Part shown: positions 24,799-35,435 of the stretch, in pieces
Numbering within the stretch: the stretch's first letter is position 1
How the letters are laid out: each line of letters opens with the position of its first letter
NCBI RefSeq assembly: GCF_000372725.1
Contig: NW_005201058.1
Coordinates: 103,436 to 167,435 of the forward strand
Source of the DNA: Emiliania huxleyi CCMP1516
Lineage: Eukaryota; Haptophyta; Isochrysidales; Noelaerhabdaceae
DNA length: 64,000 nucleotides
Reading direction: 5' to 3'
Made by a program: the position numbers and the translations under genes
Notes under the pieces: generated by a model
Database searches by the model: none
What the model saw: only the letters and a program-made list of their open reading frames with translations
What the model was told of the DNA's origin: nothing

Positions 24799-26249
24799 CG
24801 CAGGGGCGTCGGACCTCCCCGCACACCATACACGCAGTGGTCGCTTGGTCCTTTGACACACGCGCTGTGGGCGCGGGACGTCGGTTCAGAGAGATCCGGC
24901 ACCGCGGGCCCCGGCGGCGGCGGCCGTGCGCAGGGCGCGGTGGGTGGTGCCCGGACGCCGGAGAGAAGACTGAGCAGGTCCAGAGATACACACTACTCGC
25001 TCCGGCTCAGGTCGTGGGGCATAGCTCGGGTGTAAACGGGGTCTGGGGAGGAAGCCCCAGCGGCCCGCCGCAGGCGCCGCCGGAGGCTGGCCCGCCGCAG
25101 GCGCCGATTTTTTGGCGTTTTTTCTCAAAATTGAGGGATTTCTCATCTAAATTCTCATCCAAAATCGAGCTCGCTACGAGCTCTCTAACTGCACAGCATC
25201 TCCTCGTTGAGCCTAGCGGCGCCCGTATCGCCCACGCCCACATTCCTTTTTCTTGCCCTTGGCCCTTGCTGCACTCAGCCGCTCAACCTCCGCCAGTCTC
25301 TCCTTGCTCGTTGCTGGCGCTGCCGCCCCCAGTACTGCGATTGCAGCTCCTTGGCATGCCGCGCCGCCTCCATCTGCTGTGCTTCCCACGCTGCCGCTTC
25401 CTCTAAAGCAGCGCCGCCACTAAGCGGCGCAACCAAGTTCTCGCACTGTTTGCATGAGCATGTGTCCTGCTGGTGCGGCGCACAATCCGCGCGCGGCGAG
25501 TGAGAGTAGAAGACTGACAGCAGGAGCTGCAGGAGCTGCAGGAGCTGCGCAGATCGGATGGGTGGTGACGCCGTCGAGCGACGGCGCAAAGACCAATCAC
25601 CACCGCTGAGAGCCGCGACACGAGGCTGCTGGCAGCTGCACCTGTGAGAGCCGCGACACGAGGCTGCTGGCAGCTGGCAGAGCGAATCGCGATTCCGGCG
25701 GCCGCCGTCAGCCCGCCGACACCGACGGCCTGTCTGAGGTCAAACTCCCACCGCACGTCGGACCAGTCGTGCGTCAGCCATGGCGACGAGACGTCTGTAT
25801 GCAGACAGCCCGCCACCCGGGCGATAGAACATGCCAGCTGGGCTCTTCCAGGGCTCTCGTGGCCCGTGGCGCGTGCCCAGTGGAATAGGGCGGGCTGCGG
25901 CGGGCGCAATAACTATTCACAGCTAATGAAAACTATAAAAACTCGCGGCTTCATCAAAGTTTGAGGTGGCTTCGTCCTCAGCACCATCAAGACAGCTCTA
26001 TTCACACCCTGTTTGGTTTGAAGCCACTCGGGGATGCCCGTTTACACCCAACCGACGAGTCGCTGGGCCCTCTGACCTGAGCCGGAGCCACTGGGTCTCT
26101 CGAGGGGAGAGTCTATCGAGATACGCTCTCGCTACTCTCTTGAACTTGATTGGAGCCCTTCCGTGGATTGAGCATTTCGACGATTTTGTGTGGAGTATAT
26201 TGAAGGCTCTCTGTCTCTCGCCGCCCCAGTGCCGCAGCTCCGAGGCTAT
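24799..26249. other. Gene-poor spacer after the HECT gene
   Basis: Probable 3' region of the HECT gene, then no recognisable gene. Near 25,060-25,110 CCGCAGGCGCC is repeated around GGAGGCTGGC. An AT-rich patch follows (about 25,108-25,170), and GGAGCTGCA is repeated near 25,521-25,546. Short open frames on both strands have no family features. Confidence 0.5.
25607..25675. repeat. 32-base direct repeat, two copies
   Basis: 25,607-25,638 and 25,644-25,675 are identical (TGAGAGCCGCGACACGAGGC and the next 12 bases), separated by 5 bases. A simple local duplication. Confidence 0.85.
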
Positions 26250-26639
26250 ACGTGGCTGGGTTCACAGCAGTACTCTAGGAAAACGCAGTGAAACCACCCC
26301 GGGGCCAACCGTCTTCGGTTTCGTCGTCCATAGTGCACTATAACCCACGAAACCCGAATAAAAAAACGTGTATCCCCCTTCGAGTGTATCTCTTGTTGCT
26401 ATGGAGCGTCCGGTTCAACACGCGCTTGCGCGCTCGCGTCTGCTGGCGCCCAGAGAACATGTTGCACCACGTGCTCCCGGCGGAGCCCAACTGCTTGCAC
26501 TCGACAAGGCAGTCCATCCACTCGCGGCAGCTGAAGTCGAACTTCCACTCAATGCGGCTCGCGCCGGGTTGTGAGCTCGGCGAGCGAGGTAGGAGAGCGA
26601 CCTCCAGTTGGCCCAAGCCGCACGCCACTGAGGCAGAGC

Positions 26640-26673
26640 GGCCGTGCGCGTACGACGCCGTACGCGCACGGCC
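26640..26673. repeat. Hairpin palindrome inside repeat A copy 2
   Basis: Arms 26,640-26,654 and 26,659-26,673 are perfect reverse complements around ACGC. Pairing extends about 10 bases further out with one mismatch (GCAGAGC against GCACTCTGC context). It lies in the unrelated 600-base segment that interrupts repeat A, so it may be the core of a foldback insertion. Confidence 0.75.
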
Positions 26674-27053
26674 ACTCTGCACCGACCGCAGCGCTGCGTT
26701 GCGACCGCAGTGGCTCAGCTCAGCCAGGGCTCGCTCGAGCTCGGAGCCGCCGTCGGTCATGGGCAGCAACAAAGGTTTGACGCGTCGCTCGGTGCAGGAG
26801 GGCACTGCAGTGGAGGTGCAGCGGCCGTCCGGCGCGTGCCCGATGGGCTGCAGCTTCATTGGCAGCTACCAGAGCGCGTGCAGAGTTGAAGTTCCGGAAA
26901 ATTTCGAACGCGTTCTCTCGCGGTGACCAAAAAATGTCCACCTCAGAGGCACCTCCGGAGGCAGGCCGCCGCACGCCGGCGACACAGCTCCAGCTGTCGA
27001 ACTGACCCGCAGCTCCTCTCAGAGCGGGAACTGTGACGAAAGTTGATTGAGGC

Positions 27054-27203
27054 CTGGCAAGGTACTCCCACGCCTCTCGGGGTTTTTGTCTGGCCGAGTC
27101 AACTGGCCGGGGTTTTTGTCTGGCCGGGGTTTTTGTCTGCTGGGGCGAGCCTCGGCGAGACTGCGTCAGCTGTTCCCACAGCAGGCTGGAAGTACCTCGC
27201 CAG
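27054..27203. mobile_element. 150-bp non-autonomous DNA transposon (MITE) with 8-bp target duplication
   Basis: The element begins CTGGCAAGGTACTCCCA and ends with the near-exact inverse (reverse complement CTGGCGAGGTACTTCCA), giving terminal inverted repeats of about 17 bases with two differences. It is flanked on both sides by ATTGAGGC (27,046-27,053 and 27,204-27,211). Repeat A copies 1 and 3 have the unoccupied site (ACTGAGGC once). The interior has three GGGGTTTTTGTCT words and no coding capacity. An 8-bp duplication is typical of hAT-type transposases; the superfamily is inferred from that alone. Confidence 0.85.
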
Positions 27204-27514
27204 ATTGAGGCGGTTGTCAGGAATCATCATACGGATCACATGGTGGCTCTCTCATGACGGGAGACCGCCCGACCACTCCTGGGTGGCACTGCCACCGGTG
27301 TCGCTCGACGTCCTGTCGACAGCGTGCCGACAGCGACACAGACCATGTGGGACGCGTCGAGTATCGACCTCTACTGCTTACCCAGCCTTCGAGTGTACCC
27401 TGGCTATGGTCCCACACCCACTGGTGTCCATCTCAGAGACCGCAGGAGGTCATGAGGGTCGATGGGAGTGCCAACGCCCCACAATGCCAGAATGCCTAAA
27501 CCCAGCGCAGTAAG

Positions 27515-29932
27515 CTCTCAGTCTCACGGCCTCGCTCTCCGCTCGCACTTGCAACCCGCCGCCTCCTCGCAGGGCCCTCACTCACACGTCGAGTGGACGT
27601 CAGTGTGTCACAAAGTGTGTGACATACAGCTTAACAGTGAGGTGCCAGAGCTCAGCGTGACCGCGAGACGCGGGACCCAGTGTGCAGTGAGTGCACACGG
27701 GACACAGGGACACGGTCACGGAGCGCGCGAGCGTGGAGCGAGAGAGTGCAGAGTCCAAGCGTGCAACGAGACCAGAGTCTGCAAAGTGCCTCTCCACACT
27801 ATGTCAAAACTACAGGGGTAGGCAATGAAACGGAGCTTTGCGCCCTTTCCCGCCCGCCGGGGGGCCACCCAGGCCGGCCACCTGATCGGTAGTGGTGGAC
27901 GGGAGGCGCGAACAGCGCCATCTTGGGGTCTTCACGCCGACCAGTGCTCCCGTCAGTGACCAGGAAGAGGGGCTGCGTGGCCTTCTCAGCCGCCGGCCGC
28001 GCGTCCGTGTGGTCTACAGTTAACGAACCACGAGCCCTGCTTCCGTTTTAACACAAATTGGGTGGCGAACTCGGCGCCCATAGCTCTGGCTCGAGTTTTA
28101 GCGATTATGTCACGAAACGCATAAGCCGCTACATCGAAATGGCCGAGGTAGCCGAAATCGCAGCTTCCGCTGTAGCGGCTAATGCGTTCTCCGAGGTCAT
28201 GTTCGTGGGCGGAAAACGAACCGGCACCCCGGCGGGGCACCTTACGGGCTGTGTTAAAACGAGAGGCCAGAGCCTGTTCACGCGATGGCCAGCCGTGGTG
28301 TGAGCCCGAAGGGTCGGCGAGAGCGGCAGGCCAGCAGAGCCCTTGCTCAATATTGGCTCTGACGCCGTGCCAGTTGTCGGCGCGCCGCGATCTGCATACC
28401 TGTTCGTGCCTCTACAGTAGTGCGGCCACGTGTATTGCTGTTCGGCGATCCGCGTTCTGCTCTCTCGCCCGTGAGACTGATTGGCGGGCGCCCGAAGCAC
28501 CTGGCTTGCGCGTCGAGCGGTGAGCTCTCTACAGACACCGTCCGAGCCCGATGCACGCCAGGCGTCTCATTCCAAGCCCACTAAGCATTTCCACGCGCTC
28601 AGGCGCCGCTCGGACCCCATCCTCGAGCCGGTTACCTCGCGGCAACACAACTCGGCGCTCTCGATGTGAGCGCTAGGCAGTCTCGACGCCGATTGCTGCC
28701 GAGCATGCACGACTCGTAGGCGTACCGGCGTGCCGCTGGCGTACTACGCGACGGTGGAGGCGCGTGGAATTGCTCAAAAGGCATGCATCTGTCGGAGAGC
28801 GTGCCGCAAGACCTGATGTGCCTCCGCTCCAGGTGTGTGGCAGTTCGATGGATCCAGCCCAGCGACCTCTACGTGACGATTGAGGACTGCTCTTTCCCTT
28901 CGGCCGAGCCTCCAGTCCCTGCCACCGTGCACTGGCGCCAGCGAGCTGCACTCATATCCCGCACGCGCGATCGGCAGTCGAGTTATAACCCGCAGCTGTG
29001 CAGTGCGTGCGCACCACGAACCGTTGTTCGGCGATCTCTCGGCGACCACTTGTCGACTCGCGCTCGGACGCGAGGTACGTGCTCGCCCGGTCCCCCGGGA
29101 GAGGACCAGGCCATTTTTAGCGAGACATTTGGAATCATCCTCATCGCCCACCACTCACCCCTCCCTCCCTCTCCCGCTGCCGCCGTATCCGGTCCTAGCC
29201 TGCGATACATTGAGACCTCACTTCCCGCGACTGTCTCCCACGCTCGCAGGCGGGCCTATCCGCCGTGCCACTCCATGCATGATCATCGCTGGGGGCAGCG
29301 GTGCTCGTGCGACTGCGGATTCGGCCTCACCTCACGCCCTCTGGCCTGCAGCTGCACGTTGCCGGGCGCCATGCCTCCGTCGAATGGAGGACCGACTCCA
29401 GGCTCTGAGCACGTCTAATCCTTACGATCCATGTGCCCTGCGCATGGGAGGCTATCGTAGCTACGAGACTGGCGCCATAGACCTCGTGTGACATTGTGGG
29501 CGCCCTGCAGGGGTCGAAACCGCCGTTGGTTCGAGGAATATAATCGGCGAAGGTAAGGTAAGGTAAACGTCTCCACACACACAAGGTGGTGGGGCAAGGG
29601 GGGGCGATCCTCGCATCTCCACGCCCGGACACGGGCAGGAGCCCCACGGCATTCAAAGTGCAAGCACCGGCCCGGTGCCGTGGGTGAGCAACCTGCACCC
29701 CACTCCCTCCCTCCCATGTGGGACACAAGTGTCACAAGACACAACCACAACATCACACAACCCCCACAGCGTGGACGACTACGTGTTCAGAAACACCAAG
29801 CAGCGAGGCGAGGGTGAAGGGGTAAGGGGCTGTGAGGGGCAGAATTTCATCCGGCTTATCTGTGACTACTCCATCTAGCCTGGGGGGTCGGAGGAGGGGG
29901 GGGCAGAAGGGGTAAGATATGGGTGAGGCCAG
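27515..29932. other. Gene-poor accessory spacer
   Basis: No gene recognised. It contains a symmetrical foldback element at 28,044-28,261 (separate entry). A plus-strand frame near 29,385-29,490 ending YRSYETGAIDLV has no family I can name and may be chance. A GGTAAGGTAAGGTAA run lies near 29,552-29,566. The composition varies, with several moderately AT-rich patches. Confidence 0.45.
28044..28261. mobile_element. Foldback (MITE-like) element
   Basis: An inverted-repeat structure symmetrical about 28,152. The outer arms start and end CGTTTTAACACA / TGTGTTAAAACG (28,044 and 28,261). The inner arms AACGCATAAGCCGCTACA (28,116-28,133) and their inverse (28,171-28,188) match at 17 of 18 bases. The DNA between matches only loosely, but arm lengths are equal, which supports one element with decayed arms. 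No coding capacity. I saw no clear target duplication. Confidence 0.65.
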
Positions 29933-30106
29933 CTACAAGTCGGACACCCTCCCGTCGTCGGAATACTCCTCGGAGCGGTCGGTGTCCTCGTCGTCGTCCT
30001 CGGTCTGCATCGCCTCGCCGGCCGTGAACCTGAACACGGCGTCGGCCGGCGCCGAGGCGCCGGCGGCCGTCATCAGGTGCATGACCATGATAATCGGCGA
30101 GTTTTG
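29933..30106 (-). CDS. Possible terminal exon, acidic C terminus
   Basis: The minus-strand frame follows an acceptor-like TACCAG at 30,107-30,112 and reads QNSPIIMVMHLMTAAGASAP, then a stretch with MQTEDDDEDTD and a final GRVSDL before TAG (29,933-29,935). The codon use is GC-rich like other genes here, and the acidic tail looks protein-like. I found no upstream exons and do not recognise a family. It may be the last exon of an unidentified gene or a fragment. Confidence 0.3.
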   Translation of the reverse strand, partial: QNSPIIMVMHLMTAAGASAPADAVFRFTAGEAMQTEDDDEDTDRSEEYSDDGRVSDL

Positions 30107-30674
30107 CTGGTAGAGTTATTCTGCGGGGGCTCTGCGAGCTCCACACCACCCGTGTGATGACATATACATTCTTCAACGCGAGTGGCTCAACTATATTTAT
30201 TTGGCGACGCGCGTCAATACAAGCCGTCAACGCGTGACGGCATCGCCACTGGCGGGCAGCGGCGGCGAGTGCGCGCCGCGGGGGGTCACAAAAGTTAACG
30301 CCTCTCTGGGCTCTGGCAGCGTGTAAGTAGCGGGTCGTGACGCCTACGCCCGCCCCCGCAAATCGGGGGTTTAGTTTGACCCAGCACCACGGGAGTACCT
30401 GTACGAGCCTTTTTGAGCCAGTAGGCCGCAGGGGCCCAGCGGAGGGCGCCCACGTGCCTCAGTCACGAACAGGCGCGAGAAAGGCCCATTTTGGGGGCCT
30501 TGTGGGGCGGGGGTGGGGGTCACTAGAACCGGGGGGGCCTTCGTGTAAGGTAGCTGCCTGGGTTTCATCCGCTCGCCCATTGACTCATCTGTGTATTGGC
30601 GGCTTCAAATCAACGTTTAGAGGAGCGAGGTCGGTTTCGCCCCGGGGGGCCAACAAAGAGCGACACCAGTCCAC

Positions 30675-31359
30675 GCGGCCCGGTGCCGTTCGGGCGCCGC
30701 TCATCGCTTCGCAGCGTCCCAGGCTCTACAAACATCTCCGTCGCGAGCTGCGCACGCCCCGCGGGTCCGTGTGACTGTAGCTGTATCTCCCAAACATCTC
30801 CCGCAGCTCAAAGCGATCTCGGCCTAATCTCCACGGCTCGAGATTGCACGAGATAAAAACGGCGCTCTCGAGGTGGGGCGCCAAGACCTGGATAGCGGAG
30901 CGCGTAGAACGCGCGCTGCCGATGTGCACAGAGCCCGGGATGGCCAGCATCCGCCCTCGTGATCGCGAACGGCGCCGGTCGGCGCGTGCGGCTCTGGCAG
31001 CCGCCCGGCCGCGTCGGAGCTGCAGAGAGCGGCCCGCGGCTCGGTGCCGTTCGGGCGCCGCTCATCGCTTCGCAGCGAGCCCGGGCTCTACAGACATCTC
31101 CGTCGCGAGCTGCGCACGCCCCGCGGGTCCGTGTGACTGTAGCTGTATCTCCCAAACATCTCCCGCAGCTCAAAGCGATCTCGGCCTAATCTCCACGGCT
31201 CGAGATTGCACGAGATAAAAACGGCGCTCTCGAGGTGGGGCGCCAAGACCTGGATAGCGGAGCGCGTAGAACGCGCGCTGCCGATGTGCACAGAGCCCGG
31301 GATGGCCAGCATCCGCCCTCGTGATCGCGAACGGCGCCGGTCGGCGCGTGCGGCTCTGC
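30675..31359. repeat. Tandem duplication, about 320-bp unit, period 362
   Basis: Copy 1 (about 30,675-30,997) and copy 2 (about 31,037-31,359) are nearly identical, with a 40-base spacer. Both contain GTGCCGTTCGGGCGCCGCTC, TCCCAAACATCTCCCGCAGC and GAGATAAAAACGGCGCTCTC. They differ mainly at the join near CGCAGCG. The unit has short frames on both strands but no family feature. The near identity indicates a recent duplication or an assembly duplication. The DNA before it (30,107-30,674) and after it (31,360-32,015) shows nothing recognisable. Confidence 0.9.
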
Positions 31360-32015
31360 GTCAACCAGTACGGAGCCCGAAATGCGTCAAAAAGTAAAAA
31401 AACAGCTTTCCGCGCCTCTTCACTGCTCACCGCCGCGCAGGCGTGTTCCGGGGGCCCAGTGGAGCATTTCATCCAGTGGCGTCACCGGCTCTAGAGAAAT
31501 TTATAATTTCTCAGTGGGGTTTTGACATAGTGTCTCCAGTGGCCAGAATTTCCCAGATCTCGCGCAGATTCCAGAACGGTGCGCGCACATATGTGTGCGG
31601 CATGTGCGCGCTTCACCACACACATTGTCATTGAGCCGCTTCATTGGTTGAGATTCATTCGATTAAACGTACTCCGCTGTGCGTTTTAAGCACATATACA
31701 GCTAGAGCTCGTAACTCCCTCCGCGCAGGCGCCCCCTCCACGACAACTCCACATGTTACAGCTCCACAACTCTGTCCAGCTCTCACCTCGACGCCATGCA
31801 GCATGCTTTGAGGACTGTCCACGAATAGGCCGCGTCTCCCCGCCCCACGGGCGTGCGCAACGGAGTGCAGCGCTGGAGGCTGCCACGCGGCGCTAGGGAG
31901 GTGGGCGTGCGTTGGCGGGAGCCATAGGTGCCACGCCCCCCTCCCCCCTCCCCAACAGTGCCGGTTGCCGTTGTGCGAGGCTGCGCACCGCGCGGCGCGG
32001 CTCGACGGTGCCGGC

Positions 32016-33843
32016 TCAGGCTCGGCAGTGATCGAGGTCGATCATGTCGATCATCATTTTGTGAGACGCGTAGAGCTTTTTGTACTCCGGCGTGCCCACT
32101 GCGTCGCGAGGCAGGCACGAGGGGGAGGGGGTTCAGCCGGGCGGAAAAGGGGCGGCGGTGGGCGGGGGCGCAGCCGGGCGCGCCTTCCAGCCACTGCACG
32201 TCTGCGGCATCGTCGCCCGCGTGCAGGGCCAGCATCTTGCCGAGCTCGGGCGAGCAGTGGAAATGCATCGCCACCGTCTCCATCCACGCGTTGTCCGTGT
32301 TGCGCGGGTCGTCGACGTAGCCGCGGTACACCTCGTGCCCGTTTGCCTCGGTGAAGAGCCGGCCGGCGAGGTCCTCGAAGCGCTCGCGCTCGCTCTCGGG
32401 CACGTTGCCCGCCTTTGGGGGGGGGGGGGGGGGGGCTGGCGGGGCTGGGAAGGGGGAGAGGGCGAGGCGGCCGGGGAGGCGGCCGGGGAGGAGGGGAAGG
32501 GGGGAGGGAGGGATAGGAGGAGGGGGGCGGGCTGCGCGCCTCCTCTTCAAACTCGCGCCGCAGCGTCATCGAGACGAGCTCACCGGCATCCACCATCCCG
32601 CCCGGGATGGCCCACTCGCCCGTGTCCCTCCGCTTGATGACGTACGCATATACTCACATAAAGTGTGACCTATAGATAAGAGATCNNNNNNNNNNNNNNN
32701 NNNNNNNNNNNNNNNNNNNNNNNNNNNNNNNNNNNNNNNNNNNNNNNNNNNNNNNNNNNNNNNNNNNNNNNNNNNNNNNNNNNNNGACATGCTCGGTGAC
32801 ATTCGGACCGCGATGTATCCCCATGTATGCTCGCCTCCTGCGTGGATGCGGCAGCCTAATTCACTGACTCAGGGCTCTCTGCACACGCGAGCATAAAGCG
32901 ACCACGGGCCTCCGGTCATCTGCTTTGGCGTCTTGGTCACCGAGGGCTACCGCAACACTCGGCTTGACACAACCATGGCGCCTACGCGCCGGCCGCTCCC
33001 TCACCTCGCCCTCTCAGATCCGGCCGAGCCGGTCCGCGAAGCGATCGCCCGGTGCGAAGCTTCCCCAAAACTCTTTTCTTTCCCGCTTTCCTCGGGCTGC
33101 GCGCGGGGGGGGAAGGGGGAGGGGGGGATCTGCGGCATTCGCGTGTGCTGGCCCGCGCCACGTCCAATCTCCGCACGCTCCCCCCCTCCCCCTTCCCCCC
33201 CCGCGCGCAGCCCGAGGAAAGCGGGAAAGAAAAGAGTTTTGGGGAAGCTTCGCACCGCGCAATCGCTTCGCGGTCCGGCTCGGCCGGATCTGAGAGGGCG
33301 GGGGGAGGGAGCGGCCGGTGAGCCGGCGCACGCCACGCAGCGCGCAGAGGCGAGCGGCGGCGCTGTGCGGCCGTGCGAGGCTCGGCGCACCCGCCCAGCC
33401 GCCCTCTTTGACTGTGCAGTCATTTTCGAGGACTGACTTCGCGACAAAGTCGGTGGGCCTGCGGCGGCGGGGCGGCGAGCCGAGGGGTCGACGAGGCGCG
33501 TCGCGAGCGTGCGACGCCGCCCCGAAGAGGGCGGCGGGAGCCGGAAGCGGCGAAACCTGTAGCCCTCGACGCTGCTGCTCCACGGCACGTGCGCGTCCAA
33601 AACTTGGACGCGCCGCGGGTAGCGCGGGTGCTCGGAGCGCGCCCGCACGTGCAGCTGCGTGTGCCGCACACTCAGGTTATCCTCCCCGTCGTCGAGCGTG
33701 GACGAGGCGAGGGTGTCCGAGGTCAGCGTGTCCGAGGTCAGCTCCTTCTGCGACCCCACCGGGGAGACCCTGCCGCCGGTTCTTCTGCTGGCGGACGGCT
33801 CGGAGACGTCCTGCTGGACGCACCGGCCGCAGCACAGCGGCAT
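32016..33843 (-). CDS. NUDT9: ADP-ribose pyrophosphatase, NUDT9 type (interrupted by gap)
   Basis: Hydrolyses ADP-ribose to AMP and ribose-5-phosphate; homologous to mitochondrial NUDT9 and the TRPM2 tail. Exon 1 (33,557-33,843) ends [20 protein letters not shown]...EGY. Exon 2 (33,391-33,458) reads [15 protein letters not shown], matching the NUDT9 N-terminal region. Exon 3 (32,540-32,652) has [14 protein letters not shown] and the Nudix box [20 protein letters not shown]. Exon 4 (32,184-32,412) has [20 protein letters not shown]. Exon 5 (32,016-32,098) has [16 protein letters not shown] before TGA. Two introns use GC donors (GAG|GCGCGC, AAG|GCGCGC). The family's middle part (its GRTGLxGRG...GPNHAADP region) is missing; it should fall in the run of N at 32,686-32,785 or nearby. 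The intron between exons 2 and 3 holds a large inverted repeat. Start is the first ATG; targeting is not clear. Confidence 0.88.
32686..32785. other. Assembly gap (100 N)
   Basis: A run of exactly 100 unknown bases, the usual placeholder for a gap of unknown size. It falls inside the ADP-ribose pyrophosphatase gene and close to a 330-bp inverted repeat that could have broken the assembly. Confidence 1.
32988..33318. repeat. Large near-perfect inverted repeat
   Basis: Left arm about 32,988-33,129 and right arm about 33,180-33,318 are reverse complements with few differences, around a spacer of about 50 bases. Shared words include CTCTCAGATCCGGCCGAGCC and CAAAACTCTTTTCTTTCCCG. It lies inside an intron of the NUDT9-type gene. 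It may be a foldback element or an assembly artefact beside the gap. Confidence 0.9.
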
Positions 33844-34639
33844 ACAACGAGCCACAGGGGTGGAGATCGCGGGCAGAGGGCAGCGCGAATGGGGGCGGGC
33901 GTGTGTTCAGGACATCCTTCGGATGGAAGGGAGTAATTTTTCTTTTTTTCATTCCTGACAGCACAACGCTGCTCTCAAAGGAGCGGTGCTGGCACCGCGG
34001 CCAGATCCGTTCACGTCCGACGAACATCAGCCTGAGAGCGGCACCGCCCAGTGCGCAATAGCATCTGGCTGCAGAGTTGTTCAAGCCACGAGGAAGGCTG
34101 AACAAGGCGGTGGCTAAGTGCAGGCGTCCTGGACGTACCCGGCGCGTTTCTTTCTTTTTTCTCAAACACACAAGTCATCTGCGCAAACCTAACAAAACAA
34201 ACAGAGAGTTGTTGTTTGGTATTGCCAAACCTAACCTCGATGTCCTGACACACACACAGCTCTCGGGACCACAGACAAACAGACAATCCGCCTCTCCCTC
34301 GACTACCATCCGCGTGTGCGCTCGCCGCCCGCGCCTCACCCATGCGCGCCCCGCACCAGCCAGCCGCCTCCCCTACTGCCCTACAAACCCCGCCATGTCC
34401 CGCTCGGCACCTCCTCCTCTCCGACCCACACCGACCCGCCCTCCACCGCTCCACCTGAATTCTCCACCTGGCTGGCCTGCTCCGTGCTCACTCAGCCCCT
34501 CCCCCGACCCCCAATCAGGACCTCCCATCAGAGATCAGTGGGAGCGCTCGCCGATGTGCAAAAGTTCACCCACAGAAAGCTCGCCGAGTCCCAGGGAAGG
34601 CTAGCGCTCGACACCGCCTCCCTTCACACTACCGCCCCG

Positions 34640-35030
34640 CTCCCGGCGCCCACGCCTCGATCTTCTTGCTTGTGGGCAGCAGCTGGACCAGGCAGGCTCT
34701 CTCCGTGGCCTGGCACAGCCACTTTCGCCCTAGATATCGCCCGCACCCCAGGTGAACACAGCACCATCGCCGGTGATGGCGAGGCTATGGTCCTCTCCCG
34801 CCGACACGGAGACGGTGCGCTGGCAAGCAAACGCCTCGACCTTCTTGGGAGGGTGGGAGAGCCCGCTGGTGCGCTGGTGCGCTGCTGCTGGTCCTGCTGT
34901 GCACGCCGTGGCCCAACCGGCCCTGGCCTCCCCAGCCCAGCTCCAGACGGCGCCATCGGCGGTGATGGCGAAGTAGTGCACGGGTCCGCTCCAGACGCTC
35001 CTAGAGACGCTCCAGTCGTGAGTCGATACA
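34640..35030 (-). pseudogene. RCC1-repeat fragment
   Basis: The minus frame ending near 34,730 reads VHYFAITADGAVWSWAGE, then VSVSAGEDHSLAITGDGAVF followed by TWGAGD, the signature of two RCC1 beta-propeller blades. A stop follows at once and the typical next line of the repeat is lost. Only about two blades of the usual seven remain and no start or partner exons are visible. It is a fragment or a decayed copy of a host RCC1-type gene. The surrounding DNA (33,844-34,640) shows nothing else recognisable. Confidence 0.6.
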
Positions 35031-35057
35031 GCGATGACGCGCCGGCAAGCCTGCCGC

Positions 35058-35400
35058 GAGCACTCGGAGCACTTGGACCTCTTGGAGTGCAGTCATCAGC
35101 CGCGCATTCAGGGCCGGGGAGCTAAGAAGCGCACCCAGCGGGCCAGATGGGATTACGGGCAAGAGAGCCCTGGACATGGCGCACTTGGAGCACTTGGAGT
35201 GCAGTCATTAACCTCAGTCCTCACATCCTCAACCTCATCCAGGGCCAGGGAGCTAAGAAGCGCACCCAGCGGGCCGGATGATCGATATCGGGTTGCGGGC
35301 AAGAGAGCCCTAGCCCTGGGGGGTGCGCGGTCGCAGAAAGCACTTGGAGCACTTGGAGTGCAGTCAGTCACCTCACATCCCGGGCCGGAGGGCACCGATT
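35058..35400. repeat. Degenerate tandem repeat, three units
   Basis: GGAGCACTTGGA-like words followed by CTTGGAGTGCAGTCA occur near 35,058-35,095, 35,185-35,212 and 35,340-35,368. GGGAGCTAAGAAGCGCACCC occurs in the first two units, and GGGCAAGAGAGCCCT follows in both. Unit length varies from about 125 to 160 bases. An open frame runs through it into the next gene, but the repeat has no protein-like features, so I start that gene after it. Confidence 0.85.
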
Positions 35401-35435
35401 TTTTATTTTCGACCCCAGCCACGGCTGTTCGGCGC

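Larger units (their letters stand above)
26250..27514 (+). repeat. Dispersed repeat family A, copy 2 (interrupted)
   Basis: Shares both ends with copy 1 (7978-8594, inverted) and most of copy 3 (36,870-37,327). The left end (ACGTGGCTGGGTTCACAGC) is at 26,250. Homology then fails until about 26,880, so some 600 bases of unrelated DNA replace or interrupt the element, including the hairpin at 26,640. Homology resumes at GAGTTGAAGTTCCGG and runs to GCGCAGTAAG at 27,514, broken by a 150-base inserted element at 27,054-27,203. Confidence 0.85.

Noticed and set aside
33001-33330. Coding frames on both strands through the inverted repeat
   Set aside because: The frames are mirror images imposed by the palindrome and have no protein features.
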